Shown here piece by piece: positions 1-17,441 of a stretch of DNA of 64,000 bases. The position numbers and the translations under genes were made by a program. Below the pieces are notes generated by a model. That model was not told where the DNA came from, searched no databases, and saw only the letters and a program-made list of their open reading frames with translations. The DNA is from Lytechinus pictus (taxonomy: Eukaryota; Echinodermata; Echinoidea; Temnopleuroida; Toxopneustidae), in the NCBI RefSeq assembly GCF_037042905.1, contig NC_087245.1, positions 8,075,501-8,139,500 of the forward strand. The letters run 5' to 3'. Each line of letters opens with the position of its first letter. Positions within the stretch are counted from its first letter, which is position 1.

Positions 1-1029
1 CTAGTATCGAATGCATATTGCATTTAAAACTCTATATAGATTTCTTCTATTTCTTTGTGGGCAGCCATTAATAATGTAAACAAAACTGACTTTGACTGAT
101 AATTATTTTCGTTCTTACGAATATTAATTTCTTGAATGGTTCCACCACAAAACATTTATTTTCATGAGAAAATATCATTTTGAATCAAAATTTGCTTAAA
201 GCCTCTGCCACCCATAAATCGTCAGTCAGAAAATAAATAAATAACAATACATGAGAATACTAAAAACAACCTAAATTGTAAAAAGAAAAAAAAAAGAATC
301 TCGACATAGGTCTAAAGAGTTAGATGTGTGATGTCAATTTTTGTATACACTAGACAATGAGCTTTGCTACTGTATTCATCCTGATGGAAGAATTTTTTAT
401 CACAATATAAATTGCTTAGAGAGATTAATCCATGTGTCAATTAAAGGATACACATATGCACGAAAGAAGTCATTCACTGTGAGTACGAACCTCAAAGTGA
501 ATGGTTCTAAAGCTATCGACTTAGGCCTACATGTATTTTGACACCTTTGCGATTAAGTTCCATGAATGCAAACTATGGCATCTCGGGAAAATAAAGTCAT
601 GAGAAACGTCCTTTTCGTCACAATCACACATAATTATATCAACCGTTTTACTCAGATTCTATAAGAGTTGTAGGCTTCATCGAAGCAACGTCGTAGATGG
701 CGTAGTTGCTGATGCCGCACAGGATACCTTATTATTCAGTTTCCTGTATCAGTGCAGGTCGACCGGTGAATGAACATTATTATTCGTATTTGTAAGTACA
801 ATATCCATTTTAATTTATGTTTTTTAACTTTACTAATATATTTTATGGAATATCAGTCATACAATATCAGAATAACAATTACAATTAACATCATGTTTTG
901 TATCTATATTTCATTTGTCTGTGCCATCATATGCAGTGCCGTATGTAAGACGATATACCTTTTTTTAACAAGTCCACACCTAGTTTCCAACAATGCATAA
1001 AGCATTTAAAAGCATTTCCATTTATTTTA
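1..1029. other. intergenic, no gene seen
   Basis: AT-rich sequence without a convincing exon, repeat or RNA gene. The short open frames here have no splice context and no recognisable domain. Confidence 0.5.
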
Positions 1030-1155
1030 ATGCGGGATAATATAGCATTGTCGATTGAATGCCTTGCTCACGGGCTAAGGAGCCGTGGCCGGGGATCAAA
1101 CCCCGGACTGCCAAATGTCTAGTCGGCGACTTAGTCCACTCGGCAACGGCACCTT
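1030..1155 (-). repeat. tRNA-derived SINE fragment
   Basis: On the minus strand, 1148-1084 folds like a tRNA. GCCGT at the 5' end pairs with ACGGC at the 3' end, and a box A-like stretch reads GCCGAGTGGACTAAG. The T-arm is CCGGG GTTTGATC CCCGG, containing a box B-like sequence. The body resembles a tRNA-Leu/Ser type. A tail with AGCAAGGCATT follows, as is common in metazoan SINEs, so this is more likely a SINE head than a working tRNA gene. There is no clear target-site duplication. Confidence 0.6.
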
Positions 1156-2381
1156 CCTCAGTCTGGTCAGCCACACGCCAGCTACTACGCCATCTACGGC
1201 ATTTTGAATTTTATTTTGTCTTCGGTTGTCGATCCTTGATTGTGTTTTGATACCTATTAGTGAAAATGGGTCGGCAGCATCAGGGACTCTTGTCAAGTCT
1301 TACCTTGCTTCCTCTGAGTATATTTTACTGGGAAGCACGGTAAGAAACCTTGTTTTCAATTCTTGCAGCATCGCAGGCTAAAGTTCACAAATACGAGGAT
1401 AAGAACATGTGATCATGGTGATTGTGATCATATCATCACCTCATTCAGCTAATTCTCTTCAATTAATATTTACAAACAAAAAGTAAAACCCACCTGAATG
1501 ACTTCATTATCAGGAATTCAAATATAGAACAAAATATCATACAAAGAGATGACACTTGAACACAATAAAACAAGGGTAATGAGGGTAACATGTAAATAAG
1601 ATGAATACGAGGACTATAAAAACAAAGTAATGCTTTCTGAAATAGTCATAATTATATACGACTAAGCTAATATCATGGAGACAATTATAGAATTAATTCG
1701 TCATTTGTAGATGACTATTCCATGTTGCTACAATTATTGTTTTTAAACCTGACTTCCTTTTCCAAAAAGAACAAGTAAAGTGAACATTCTTAAATGCTTG
1801 AAAACACAGTTAAACATAATTGGGCGGTGGACACGAGTCCAATTGCATAACATTCACAAGTATTATTCATTCTTCGTGGTGATAATTGTATTCAGATGTT
1901 CAATTTATAATGGTTTATGATACCTTTGTATAGTTATATATTTCAATGTACTTTTTATATGATTTAAACAAAGATGGAATAAAGACTAAATGAAATGAAA
2001 TGATATATAGTAACTCTGTCATCACCCATGGTACTTTGCTACAATTTCGTAATATAGGCCTAATCTACTTGATGAGATACATCACATAAAATTTCATCGA
2101 GTATGAAGTTAGAAAGAGAAACATTACATTTGTTGGCACGCACAAGGCAAGTTGATGCACTTGATCCACTCTAATTCAATGCTAAATCATTCATGAAATG
2201 TAAATCCTTATACCTAAAGGAGGTGAAGGCCTATATTCAACCGATAAGCCTACATTGTCATCGATTATCATACTTTGAAGAGCATTCGATTTCAAAGAAA
2301 GGTATGATTAAAGAAGTTATACAGTGCCACAGTGATCTCAAATCCTCTGACTGAAGTTCGAGAAAGTGAGAGCCTCGTATC
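1156..2381. other. intergenic; possible LINE 3' tail
   Basis: No coding exon is seen. Around 1860-2005 the plus strand ends in AATAAAGACTAAATGAAATG and further ATGAA units. This looks like the microsatellite tail of a 5'-truncated CR1/L2-type LINE, but no reverse transcriptase remnant is left to confirm it. The 3' UTR of the MS4A-like gene should lie just below 2382; no obvious polyadenylation signal was found. Confidence 0.35.
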
Positions 2382-8790
<6,409 letters not shown>

Positions 8791-9624
8791 TGTGAATAGT
8801 TTTAGACAGGTATTATCTTCAAGTTTTCACAATAAAGGGGTTATAATGTAACACAATTTTCTTATATATTGAGCTTGTGTCGATGGGGTATGTCCCAGTC
8901 CTTAATCCGTCCACGTCGGTTCACCTTTAGCAGAATTTTACAAAGTCACAATTGCGAAAATGTTGCACGGGCATCAATAAATATTATAGTTGTTTATACA
9001 CATGTAACTCTCAGGAAAAATATTTCAGCAATACAGTAACTGATCCTTGTTTTTTTTATATTCATTGACATTGCTCCGAGTCAAGAATAGAAAAATGACA
9101 GTAAATTCGCGCGTGAATACCATGTGAATTTGGCGGAAATCAAAATACTCTATACGAATGGAAACTGCTTTGCAAGGGATTTAAATGAAAATGAATAAAT
9201 TAGAGTTGGAACGTAACACCGAAATCGATTATTCCGATTGATTTGAATCTCACTAATTGTTACATAACTGGCCTATTGCCATATGGTTGCAATACACTGC
9301 TGTCTGCAGTGATATACATACGGATCTGATCTATAAGTCATGATTTGTGAGAGGGTGTGTGTTTTCAATCATCATTAAAACGACATGAGGGTACAATAAA
9401 TTAATACGATTACCTGAGAAAAATCAAAACTATGTTCACGGCACTGAAGTGGGGAATTAGCGTGTCGATATAATAAACGTAATTATGGATGTGTATAGAG
9501 AAGAGAAAGTACTGAACTATAATTATTTTCAACAAAGCATTCACTTACCACTCCAAATATAATAATTTATATTACACCTGCTCTATGTATATGCAGGGTT
9601 GTCGGTCCATGTTTCCGCGCATTT
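8791..9624. other. 5' flank of MS4A-like gene
   Basis: This is the expected promoter side of the minus-strand gene. No coding exon or clear repeat is seen. There is no confident TATA or initiator assignment. Confidence 0.4.
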
Positions 9625-9730
9625 AATTATCTGGCCTTAATAATATCTCCCCTTTCTCAGTTTAAGAGTACTCTAAAGACCCACCTTTTCAATTCCTACT
9701 ATTATTTGTTATTTAGATGCATAAATGTTT
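9625..9730 (+). pseudogene. LINE reverse transcriptase C-terminal scrap
   Basis: The plus strand reads SPLSQFKSTLKTHLFNSYY. This is typical of the extreme C terminus of CR1/Jockey-like LINE reverse transcriptases (compare FK..LKTHLF). The rest of the ORF is missing. Confidence 0.5.
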
Positions 9731-9782
9731 TCAGCTCTAGATATCAATTTAGCTCCTGAAATAGATTAGATTAAATGAGTTT

Positions 9783-9978
9783 ACACTCTTAAAAATGTTG
9801 GGCAGCATACTGTCCGTACAACAATTGGTTAAAACTTTATCCAATTCTGGGTAGTTTTAAACCAATAATGTGCGCTTTGGGTGAAAACTATACAGTATTG
9901 GTTGAAAACTACCAAGAGTTGGATAATTTTTTAACCAATTGTTGTGTGGAAAGTTTGTTGCCCAACATTTTACAATCT
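9783..9978. mobile_element. palindromic MITE (TGTTGGGCAACAT family), copy 1
   Basis: The ends read ACACTCTTAAAAATGTTGGG and, on the other strand, the same sequence from CCCAACATTTTACAATC. Arms include TGTCCACACAACAATTGGTT and CCAATTCTGGGTAGTTTT. The element is nearly a full hairpin and non-coding. It abuts a second copy. Confidence 0.8.
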
Positions 9979-10168
9979 TAAAAATGTTGGGCAACATATT
10001 GTCCACACAACGATTGGTTAAAAAATTATCTTATTTTGGATAGTTTCAAACCAATAATGTGTGCTTTGGGTTGTAGACTACACAGTGTTGGTTGAAAGCT
10101 ACCCAGAGTTGGATACATTTTTAACCAGTTGTTGTGTGGACAGTATGATGCCCATCATTTAAGAGTGT
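9973..10168. mobile_element. palindromic MITE (TGTTGGGCAACAT family), copy 2
   Basis: Same architecture as its neighbour, ending CATTTAAGAGTGT. The two copies share a junction, so one inserted at or beside the end of the other. Confidence 0.8.
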
Positions 10169-10239
10169 ATAAGAGAGTACTTTAACATACTTCATTGTAA
10201 AGCGCATAAAAAATAAACTATGGCTTAATAATGTGACAT

Positions 10240-10500
10240 TGTTATATAATATCTAGGGGACAAAAGCGAAAAAAAAATACAAAAAATTTTCCCCGCACTT
10301 CGCATGCCAAATTATAATAAAGAAGAAAAATTTGTGATTTTTGTATGTTTAAAAGTTTAATGGTTTTATACTGCTTTTCATTGCTTTTCGAAACATATTT
10401 TTGCAATGCGTATAATACACTTTTCAACTTGTCAAAATTATATGGGGGCAATTCGCCCCCCCCCCCCGATCGAAGCCTCTGCATATTTATAGGGTTGGGC
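10240..10500. other. remnant of a G/C-tract repeat
   Basis: AT-rich sequence closed by CAATTCGCCCCCCCCCCCCC followed by GATCGAAGCCTCTGC. It looks like the right end of an element related to the one at 4772-5212. The left end was not defined. Confidence 0.4.
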
Positions 10501-10621
10501 CTTTCTGCCCGACTAATACCATGAATACTGCGGATATAACTTGACAACCATGACAACCAAAGCCTCAAAGAAATTCGTTGGGAAAGGATGGAGGCTGTAT
10601 ATTGTGAACGCCATGACATCC

Positions 10622-11771
10622 CAGTGGCGAATCAAGGAGGGGGGTAGGGGATTTACATTTAACCCTCCCCTTGTGCTACTAATAAGTAAAACAAAAATAA
10701 TAACATGCACGATTACCAACATGACCAAAGGTGCTTAGAGTGTCAAATTTTCAGGTCGTAAAATCAATTTTTTTTAGCTCGTTATTCGCGCTCGCGTCAA
10801 TTATTTAAATACATCTGTACATTGCTTTGAATTTCCTTTTTTAGGATTAAATCTAAGTATGGAAAAAAGTCAGCTCGCGCTTCGCGCTCGCAGATTAGAC
10901 ACCCATCCTATTTATGATTGCAAAATATGGGTACATTTCCAGTTTTCAATCGGAATCTCAAAAATTTTCAGGTCGCTCTTTCGCGCTCGCATTATTGATT
11001 GATGATATGTATATTCCGTCATGAGTCACTGCAAATAGTTATTAATCGAAATCTTTTCAGGTCTGTGTCTGTATATAATTATTTAAGTTCACCTTCGAGC
11101 TCGCATGACTTTTTTTGTGAGATATGCATATTGTTCATGATAGCACACAGTGCTTAGAATGTCTATAGGTTTCAGGTCGGAAAATCAAAATTTCAGCTCG
11201 CGCTGCGCACTCGCATCAATAAGTTAGGCCTATATATATCCATCCTATTCATGGTTACAAAATTGGCTTAAAATGTCCAGTTTTTTGTTCGAGAAATTAA
11301 AAAATTTCATCTCGCGCTTCACGCTCGTTTTATTTGATTGGTGAGACATGTATTCTATTCAAGATTCACAAACGGGTACTTTGGCAGGTCAGTATATTAA
11401 AAATCTCAGCTAATATAGAATTAACGTGTTCATGTTTACGCAATTATTCCACCATGAAAAGCTTCACAAAAGCATGTAGTCTTATTACCATATCATTAAT
11501 TTTATAAGAAAATTGATAATTCATAGGTGGATTTTGTTTTGGGTAACTTATAAAGTTAATAACCAAACACTTGATAGTTCTGGATATAACCATGTATTAA
11601 ATTGTTACTTGATTTGAAAAGTCGTTATCATGAACTGCCTTTTATGGTCTCCTTTGCGTTAGGGGTTCAAAATAGCACCCAAAAAAATCAGCTCGCCGCT
11701 TCGAGGCTCGCGGGGATGGTACTTCTTGTCTACCCCTCCCCCCATCCTTGGAAAGGCTGGATCCGCCCCTG
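10622..11771. mobile_element. CAGTGGCG...CGCCCCTG element with internal tandem repeats
   Basis: The left end is CAGTGGCGAATCAAGGAGG; the right end is GGCTGGATCCGCCCCTG. Flanks share only CATCC, so the duplication is not clean. The interior is five to six degenerate ~115-bp units. Each holds a TTTTCAGGTCG-like block and GCTCGCGCTTCGCGCTCGC or a decayed form (10778, 10873, 10972, 11197, 11314). The G-rich and C-rich tracts near the ends resemble those of other elements here. No transposase is present. Confidence 0.65.
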
Positions 11772-12459
11772 CATCCTACAAATTGGTTATTCAAATTTAA
11801 AAAAAAGATGACATGGCCAAAAATTGAATGAAAGCAATTTCATATTCATACAAGTCAAAACAATTTATCAACTGCTATACATGCAAAATTTAACTTTAAA
11901 TTTGGTAGGAAAATTACATTAGTTTTTGTGGAAACAAAAATCCTGTCAGCGCATTACAGTTTGCGCAGCACATTAAATTTACATTTTTAAACCTTTCCTG
12001 CAACTTTTTTTTAGCTTGTTTTCTTTATATTCTATGCAATGTGATGACCTATAGATTATCAAAAAATAAAAATTAATCAAAAATAGTTTTATTGTTTGTA
12101 CGGTTCGGATTCTCCTATAAGAAGACGCTCAGTTATCCATGAAAGATTTTTGGGAATGTGTATGAACTCCTTCTGTATACTCGATAGAATTCAATATGAG
12201 TATTAATCCAAAACTCTGATCTAGATTGTAAATAGAGCCAACATAGGACTAGGAAAATGTCCACTTTTGCTTGGAATTGCCCACAGTCATGTAGGCTGTA
12301 TTAGTCTTCGGAATATCGGGCTTTCTTTCTTATCCCAATACATATACATACCTACTACTATCACATCCCAAATTAATTTTAATAATTTTGTCATAATATA
12401 CCCAATTTAAAAATACGACATTTTTCACCCATACATGACACATTAGAAATCGTTTTTTC
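11772..12459. other. intergenic, no gene seen
   Basis: AT-rich sequence without a recognisable gene or repeat. Confidence 0.45.
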
Positions 12460-13200
12460 TTTCAGCATTTAAACTCACACATCAAAATTACATTTAGATG
12501 CATTTTTATGTTCAAACAGTGCTCACTATGGTGAAAATTATTTTCCTCATTCGCATTGTACATGATATCGCTATTTTTTATGGCAGCGATTTTAAATTTT
12601 ATAATACAGTATTTGTGGCAGAGTAAATTGTATGATTTGTTAGAAATAATAACATGCATTTTATGGTGCCCACTCTTGTAAAAAGTATAGTTTCACCTAT
12701 TCCCATTGCACATGATACTGTTAGGGCCCATGGCGGCTATTTTGAATTTAAAAGTACAGCATTTATCACCTATATGGCAAAAGAAATGATATATCTCGTT
12801 GGAAATCATGTTGCCAAACATTATATTCCACTCTTGCACCACAATTACAGGCATTTTGTAGTCAAGCAAAGCCAAATATTGTCAAAATTATTTGTCCCAA
12901 ATCAATTTTTTTATAATATAGTTAGGGACGTATGGCAGCCATTTGGAAAATCGAAATACAGCATTTATCAATACGTGACATAAGTAATGACGTATTTCGT
13001 TAGCAATAATGTTTTCAGACAGTATACTTCACTCATAGATGAGAATTGCATACATTTTAGTGCTCGCTCTTAAAAAAATTTATTTTTGGCCATTCATATT
13101 GTACACAATAAAGTATGTTACAGGGTTCTATGGCAGCAATTCTGAATATCAAGAAAATTATTTTCAGATATATTTCGCTCCTGGGACACAATTACAGCCT
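12460..13200. repeat. degenerate tandem array, ~200 bp unit, about four copies
   Basis: Units share GCACATGATA-like, ATGGCGGCTATTTTGAAT-like and TACAGCATTTATCA-like blocks near 12580, 12730, 12930 and 13130. Short open frames across it are not conserved between units. Confidence 0.65.
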
Positions 13201-14338
13201 TCTTAAAGACAATGTGTGTGCAGTTTTGTGATTTCCATGGGTAATTTGCATATTTTGGCGGCCATATCGGAATTTGCGAGAATTGTTCAAGGTAATAATG
13301 CGAGTCACTATGAGATTCCCGGCCAAAATCTCTGAATTCTCTCTCGTGTTTAACTCATAAATGTCACGAATGGTCTCCAATTCAACTCCTTTTCTCCTTG
13401 GCCAAAATCACTCGTTTTTATCTCGTTTGGGTAAAAGGGGGTAGTTGTAAATTCGTTGAAAACAAGATATATTTTAGATTTTTGATACATCGTTGAGCCA
13501 ATGGCGAAGGTCAGAGAACTTCAATTCCTCTCAAATTTTGACAACGGTCGTAAACCATTGCTGAATCACTAGAAACCATCTCGATTTAATGTCCTTTTTT
13601 ACGAGCGGACGAAGGGCGCTCGCTCCCCAGATAGGTAATCGGATAGTCTGTATATTCATACATTATATTGGATATGATAATGGCATCGACCAATATGACC
13701 AGCACTTTCTATTTTGCAAGTACATAGTTAATGAATTAACAATGAAATGAATCAATGTATCATATACTTTAATTCATTTTTTCCACCAACACCATTGTTT
13801 ATTGTTTTTTTTTTCTGAAATTCACACCAAGCTGGTCTGGACAAACAACTGTACGTAGACTACGAAGTCTGGCCCCGATATAAATAGAAGGTCATTGGGC
13901 TGGGTGAAGTATAGAAATTAGCTAATTATGATTTTTTCCCTTTATCATTTACGTAATTTCGACTAAACATGTAAACAAATAAATAAAGTAAGAAATTTCA
14001 TGTTAAAACAAACTTTGAACGAAGAAAATTGATGCCCGAGAAGTCGACTTTCTGCACATGGAACATAGCCTCATGTCAAGACTTTTGGTATCGATTTATT
14101 ATTTTTTTCTTTTTGTGGCAGCACCATAATAAGGCTATTTCTTTCTGCTGCCAATTCTGAGCTGTCTCCTCGTTTCACAAATCATTTCGATTTCTTGTGT
14201 ATCTCTCGCATGAAGGAAATATAAAGCTTACCAACTAAAACTTTCAAATTAATTCCCGGCTACATCAAAATAATTATGGCACTATGGTGGTTGCAGCAGG
14301 TTTTTTTTTAAATGAACCTCGCATGAATTGAATTAAAT

Positions 14339-14571
14339 CAGTGGCGTAATGAGCAAAAATAAATGAGGGAGCTGTATAGCTTTTCGGGTATATTTATGAA
14401 AAAGATTTTAACATTTTAAAACAATTACGATATTGTGATAAAATGTTGACATAATATTCAAATAATGAATTTCACACTTTCTCCTTTTTCTTTCTTAATC
14501 GTGATTTTCATTTCTTCTGGGGATATGGGGGGGGGTAAAGCGACACAAGGGGGGATATCTGTGCGCCACTG
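14339..14571. mobile_element. CAGTGGCGTAATGAGC hAT-like MITE
   Basis: The left end is CAGTGGCGTAATGAGC and the right end is CTGTGCGCCACTG. Flanks AATTAAAT and AATAGTTT agree at 5 of 8 bases, suggesting an old, decayed target-site duplication. A relic of the same element is in unit 2 (from about 17457), so insertion preceded the segmental duplication. Confidence 0.55.
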
Positions 14572-15432
14572 AATAGTTTTAGGTTAAGCTCCCCCACCAA
14601 ACTTCGAGGAAAAGGGGCCCAACTGCCCAAGGCTCTTAAACACCATACGATTCCACCTATTATCATGTGGTACTGCCCGCGCATCCGCAATCATTGAAAA
14701 TATTACGCAAGTTTTGTTTTCAAGAAAAAAACATGAATGATAAAAATTATTTTTAAAATCATTATTAAATAATTGATTAACTTATTTATTCCATCATTTA
14801 TCTATTTTCATTTACAATGCCAATGTTCAGGACTTAAATAGGCACACCGCACAGGCCTAACGAAAGAGCTGTTTTGATTAATGCAGAGACGCAAATAATG
14901 TGAAGATTACTTGACGTTTGTTTCGAGAACCTCTAGTCGTATGCTTATAGTATGCAAATACATTTCTTTCAGGAAGGATTTCCCTTAAATTAATACAATA
15001 TTAAGTCTATAGGAAAACAGGTGTATTCTCAAGCATCTGCTCCGCTGGTCATGCATTCTATATTGGTACCTGGAATTGGTATACATTAAATTGTCATCGC
15101 CATGAGAGTCATGTACAGGCGCTGGCGCAAAAGCATATTAAAATTCCTCAGTTTTTTTCCATTGGGCAACGCGCTTCCCGCCACCACTTATGGCAGTCAC
15201 ACTCCGGGTGAAATTTTGAGCTACTGTATATCCTTGGTTTCGCCATGGACATATCCGTTGAGAATACAAGCGTGTACGTGAAAGAGGGTGGAGAAAGGGA
15301 GAGAAAGCCTGATTGATTCAATCCATATATGTGCACGATGGTCCAACTCTTGGAGGGTGGCAATATATATTGATAGAGGAATTAAACTTCTGTTTATTCT
15401 CGTGTAGATCTAAACACTTCGATTTGTCCCAT

Positions 15433-15453
15433 CATAGAGCTAATAGCTCTATG
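15433..15453. repeat. short perfect palindrome
   Basis: CATAGAGCT-AAT-AGCTCTATG: 9-bp arms with a 3-base loop. A second hairpin follows at 15483-15507 (CATGAAGCT / AGCTTCATG). See also 22258-22280 and 31577-31609. Confidence 0.85.
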
Positions 15454-16551
15454 GTCCAATATAATGAAACAGATACTAGTACCATGAAGCTATTAGAGAG
15501 CTTCATGCTAGTACCATGGAGCTATCATGGAGCTCTACGCTAGTACTAGTACACAAACAAACTTTCATTGACTTTATGAACCAATCAAAGTAGATACACT
15601 GGCGTGAATGTAAGCAGTGGGGTCATACCCTTTAAAAAAAAAAAAAAAGTCCTATCCCATACTGCAAGGCAGTCAAGAGTGTATGATGAGATGACTTTGA
15701 TCAAATCAAGCCGTTAATGAAACATTCTGTTCGGACAGTAGTCCCCATATATCTTTGCAATAATTATATTCAATATATAGGGTGACTGACTGCATCATCT
15801 TTGAATATAATTTTAAAGATTGTTCACAATTTGTCCCATATTTTTTTATTTTTATTTTTATTTTAAATCATCGTGCTATATCCATGTATTTATATAAGCC
15901 TATTGTGGCCTGTGATGGATTATAATCACTTCATAAGGCATCCCTAGATAATAATGAAAACGACCAATTTGACCAGCAATAACTATTCTGCAATTAAGTA
16001 TATAATTTTTGTATTTGCAATTAAATGAAGCAATGTGTCATACATTACACCAAAGCCATTGTTTTTTTTAATGACACTCCCACCGACTGGTCTGGAGAAA
16101 GAGCGAAGTCTGGTCCAGTACAAACAGAAGGTCATTAGGCTGGGTGAAGTACAGAAAATGGCTATAATTATGATTATTTCCATTGCTCTTTTACACGATT
16201 TTGACAAAATATGCAAAAAATGAATAAAATATGAAATTTTATGTTAGAATAAACTTTGAACAAGAAATTTGATGCACGACAAGTGAAGTCGGCTTTTCGC
16301 ACATTGAACATAGCCTCATGTCAATACATTTGGTTTAGATTCATTATTTTGTTCTTTTGGTGGCAGCACCAATGCGGTTTTCTGTCTTCTATGCCGTCTT
16401 CTCGTTTATAGTATTATAAGCAAACATATTTGTTTTTATTCATTTTATCTATATTTTTAATTGCACATTTTTATCTCTCTTCTTTATCATTTACTATAAT
16501 TGTGAATCTGAATCATTTTTAATTCTCAATTCATTTTTTTTTCAATAAACC

Positions 16552-17441
16552 TTAAAGGGGTACTCCAGTCTGAACAATATTTACATCTAAATGAATAGAG
16601 TATAATTCACAGAGCACAATGCTGAAAATTTTATCAAAATCGGATTACAAATAACGAAGTATAATTGAATTTCAAAGTTTATCAATATTTTGTGAAAATA
16701 GTTATCTGCACGTTATGAATATTCATTAGGTGGGCTGATGATGTCACATCCCTACTCAGTGGCGTACCTAGGATTTTCCACAGGGGGGTGCAGCAAAAAA
16801 AAGGTTTTCTATCACAAATAACGGATATTGTACCAGAAAAAATTGTGACAAGCAAAAAAAAGGTCTTCAAGCCCGTCAGGGGAGGGCAATAAAGGTATTC
16901 AAGCTTGTCAGGGGGGGGGGGCAAAAAGGATGTTTCATGCTCGTCAGGGGGGCAGGGATACGTCCTTTGCATGGGTTGTGACTCGTCAGGGGGGGCAGAC
17001 TGCCCCCCATAGGTACGCTAGTGTCCCCACTGTCCTTTAAAAAAAAAAGTTATTACATTAAATAAGTATTGCTTTATTTTTCATACAAACGTGTGAATGA
17101 TGTGTCTCCCTTATAATGAAATAAGTTGCAGCAATGAATATCTGATGCACTTAATCTGTTGTCAATCCAATTTTTTTAGTTCTTGCTAGAAAAAGAATGT
17201 ATAAACCTAATTCCATAATACAAAAGAACAAGTGGGGATATGACATCATCACCTTGCTCACTGAATATTTATATAAAGACATGCCTAGAACTGTTTCACT
17301 GAAATAAGGCAAATCTTTAAAATGCCAAAACTTTATTATTCCTTGTCCGATTTGGACCCAATGTTTTGTTTGCCTGATTTTTATTTATCTCTTTAAATTA
17401 TATTATTTTCAGCCCGCGGCTGGAGTATGTATCCCTTTAGT
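16552..17441. mobile_element. foldback family 2 element, interrupted
   Basis: The left end is AAAGGGGTACTCCAGTCTGA; the right arm is its diverged complement, ending CTGGAGTATGTATCCCTTT. Both arms carry the ATTTTCAGC / CGAAGT blocks shared with copies at 32632, 46607 and 55815. A 267-bp element is inserted at 16757. Confidence 0.75.
16757..17023. mobile_element. hAT-like MITE, CAGTGGCGTACCTAGG family, copy 1
   Basis: The left end is CAGTGGCGTACCTAGGA and the right end is TAGGTACGCTAGTG. The flanking 8-mers TCCCTACT (16749-16756) and TCCCCACT (17024-17031) differ at one base. The interior has repeated AGGGGGGGC-type tracts and AAAAAAAAGGT. Non-coding. Confidence 0.85.

Larger units (their letters stand above)
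13640..15905. repeat. segmental duplication, unit 1
   Basis: Aligns by eye with 15950-20060. Matching blocks include GACCAATATGACCAGCA / GACCAATTTGACCAGCA, GGTCATTGGGCTGGGTGAAG / GGTCATTAGGCTGGGTGAAG, GCTGGTCATGCAT and TTTTAAAGATTGTTCA. No gene is identified; open frames at equivalent positions do not agree between the units. Confidence 0.7.

Noticed and set aside
1084-1148. Functional tRNA gene on the minus strand
   Set aside because: It has a tRNA-like fold but runs into a SINE-like tail and lacks a clean terminator or intact acceptor end.
12460-13200. CRISPR-like array
   Set aside because: Units are ~200 bp, degenerate and eukaryotic; there are no short identical repeats with unique spacers.
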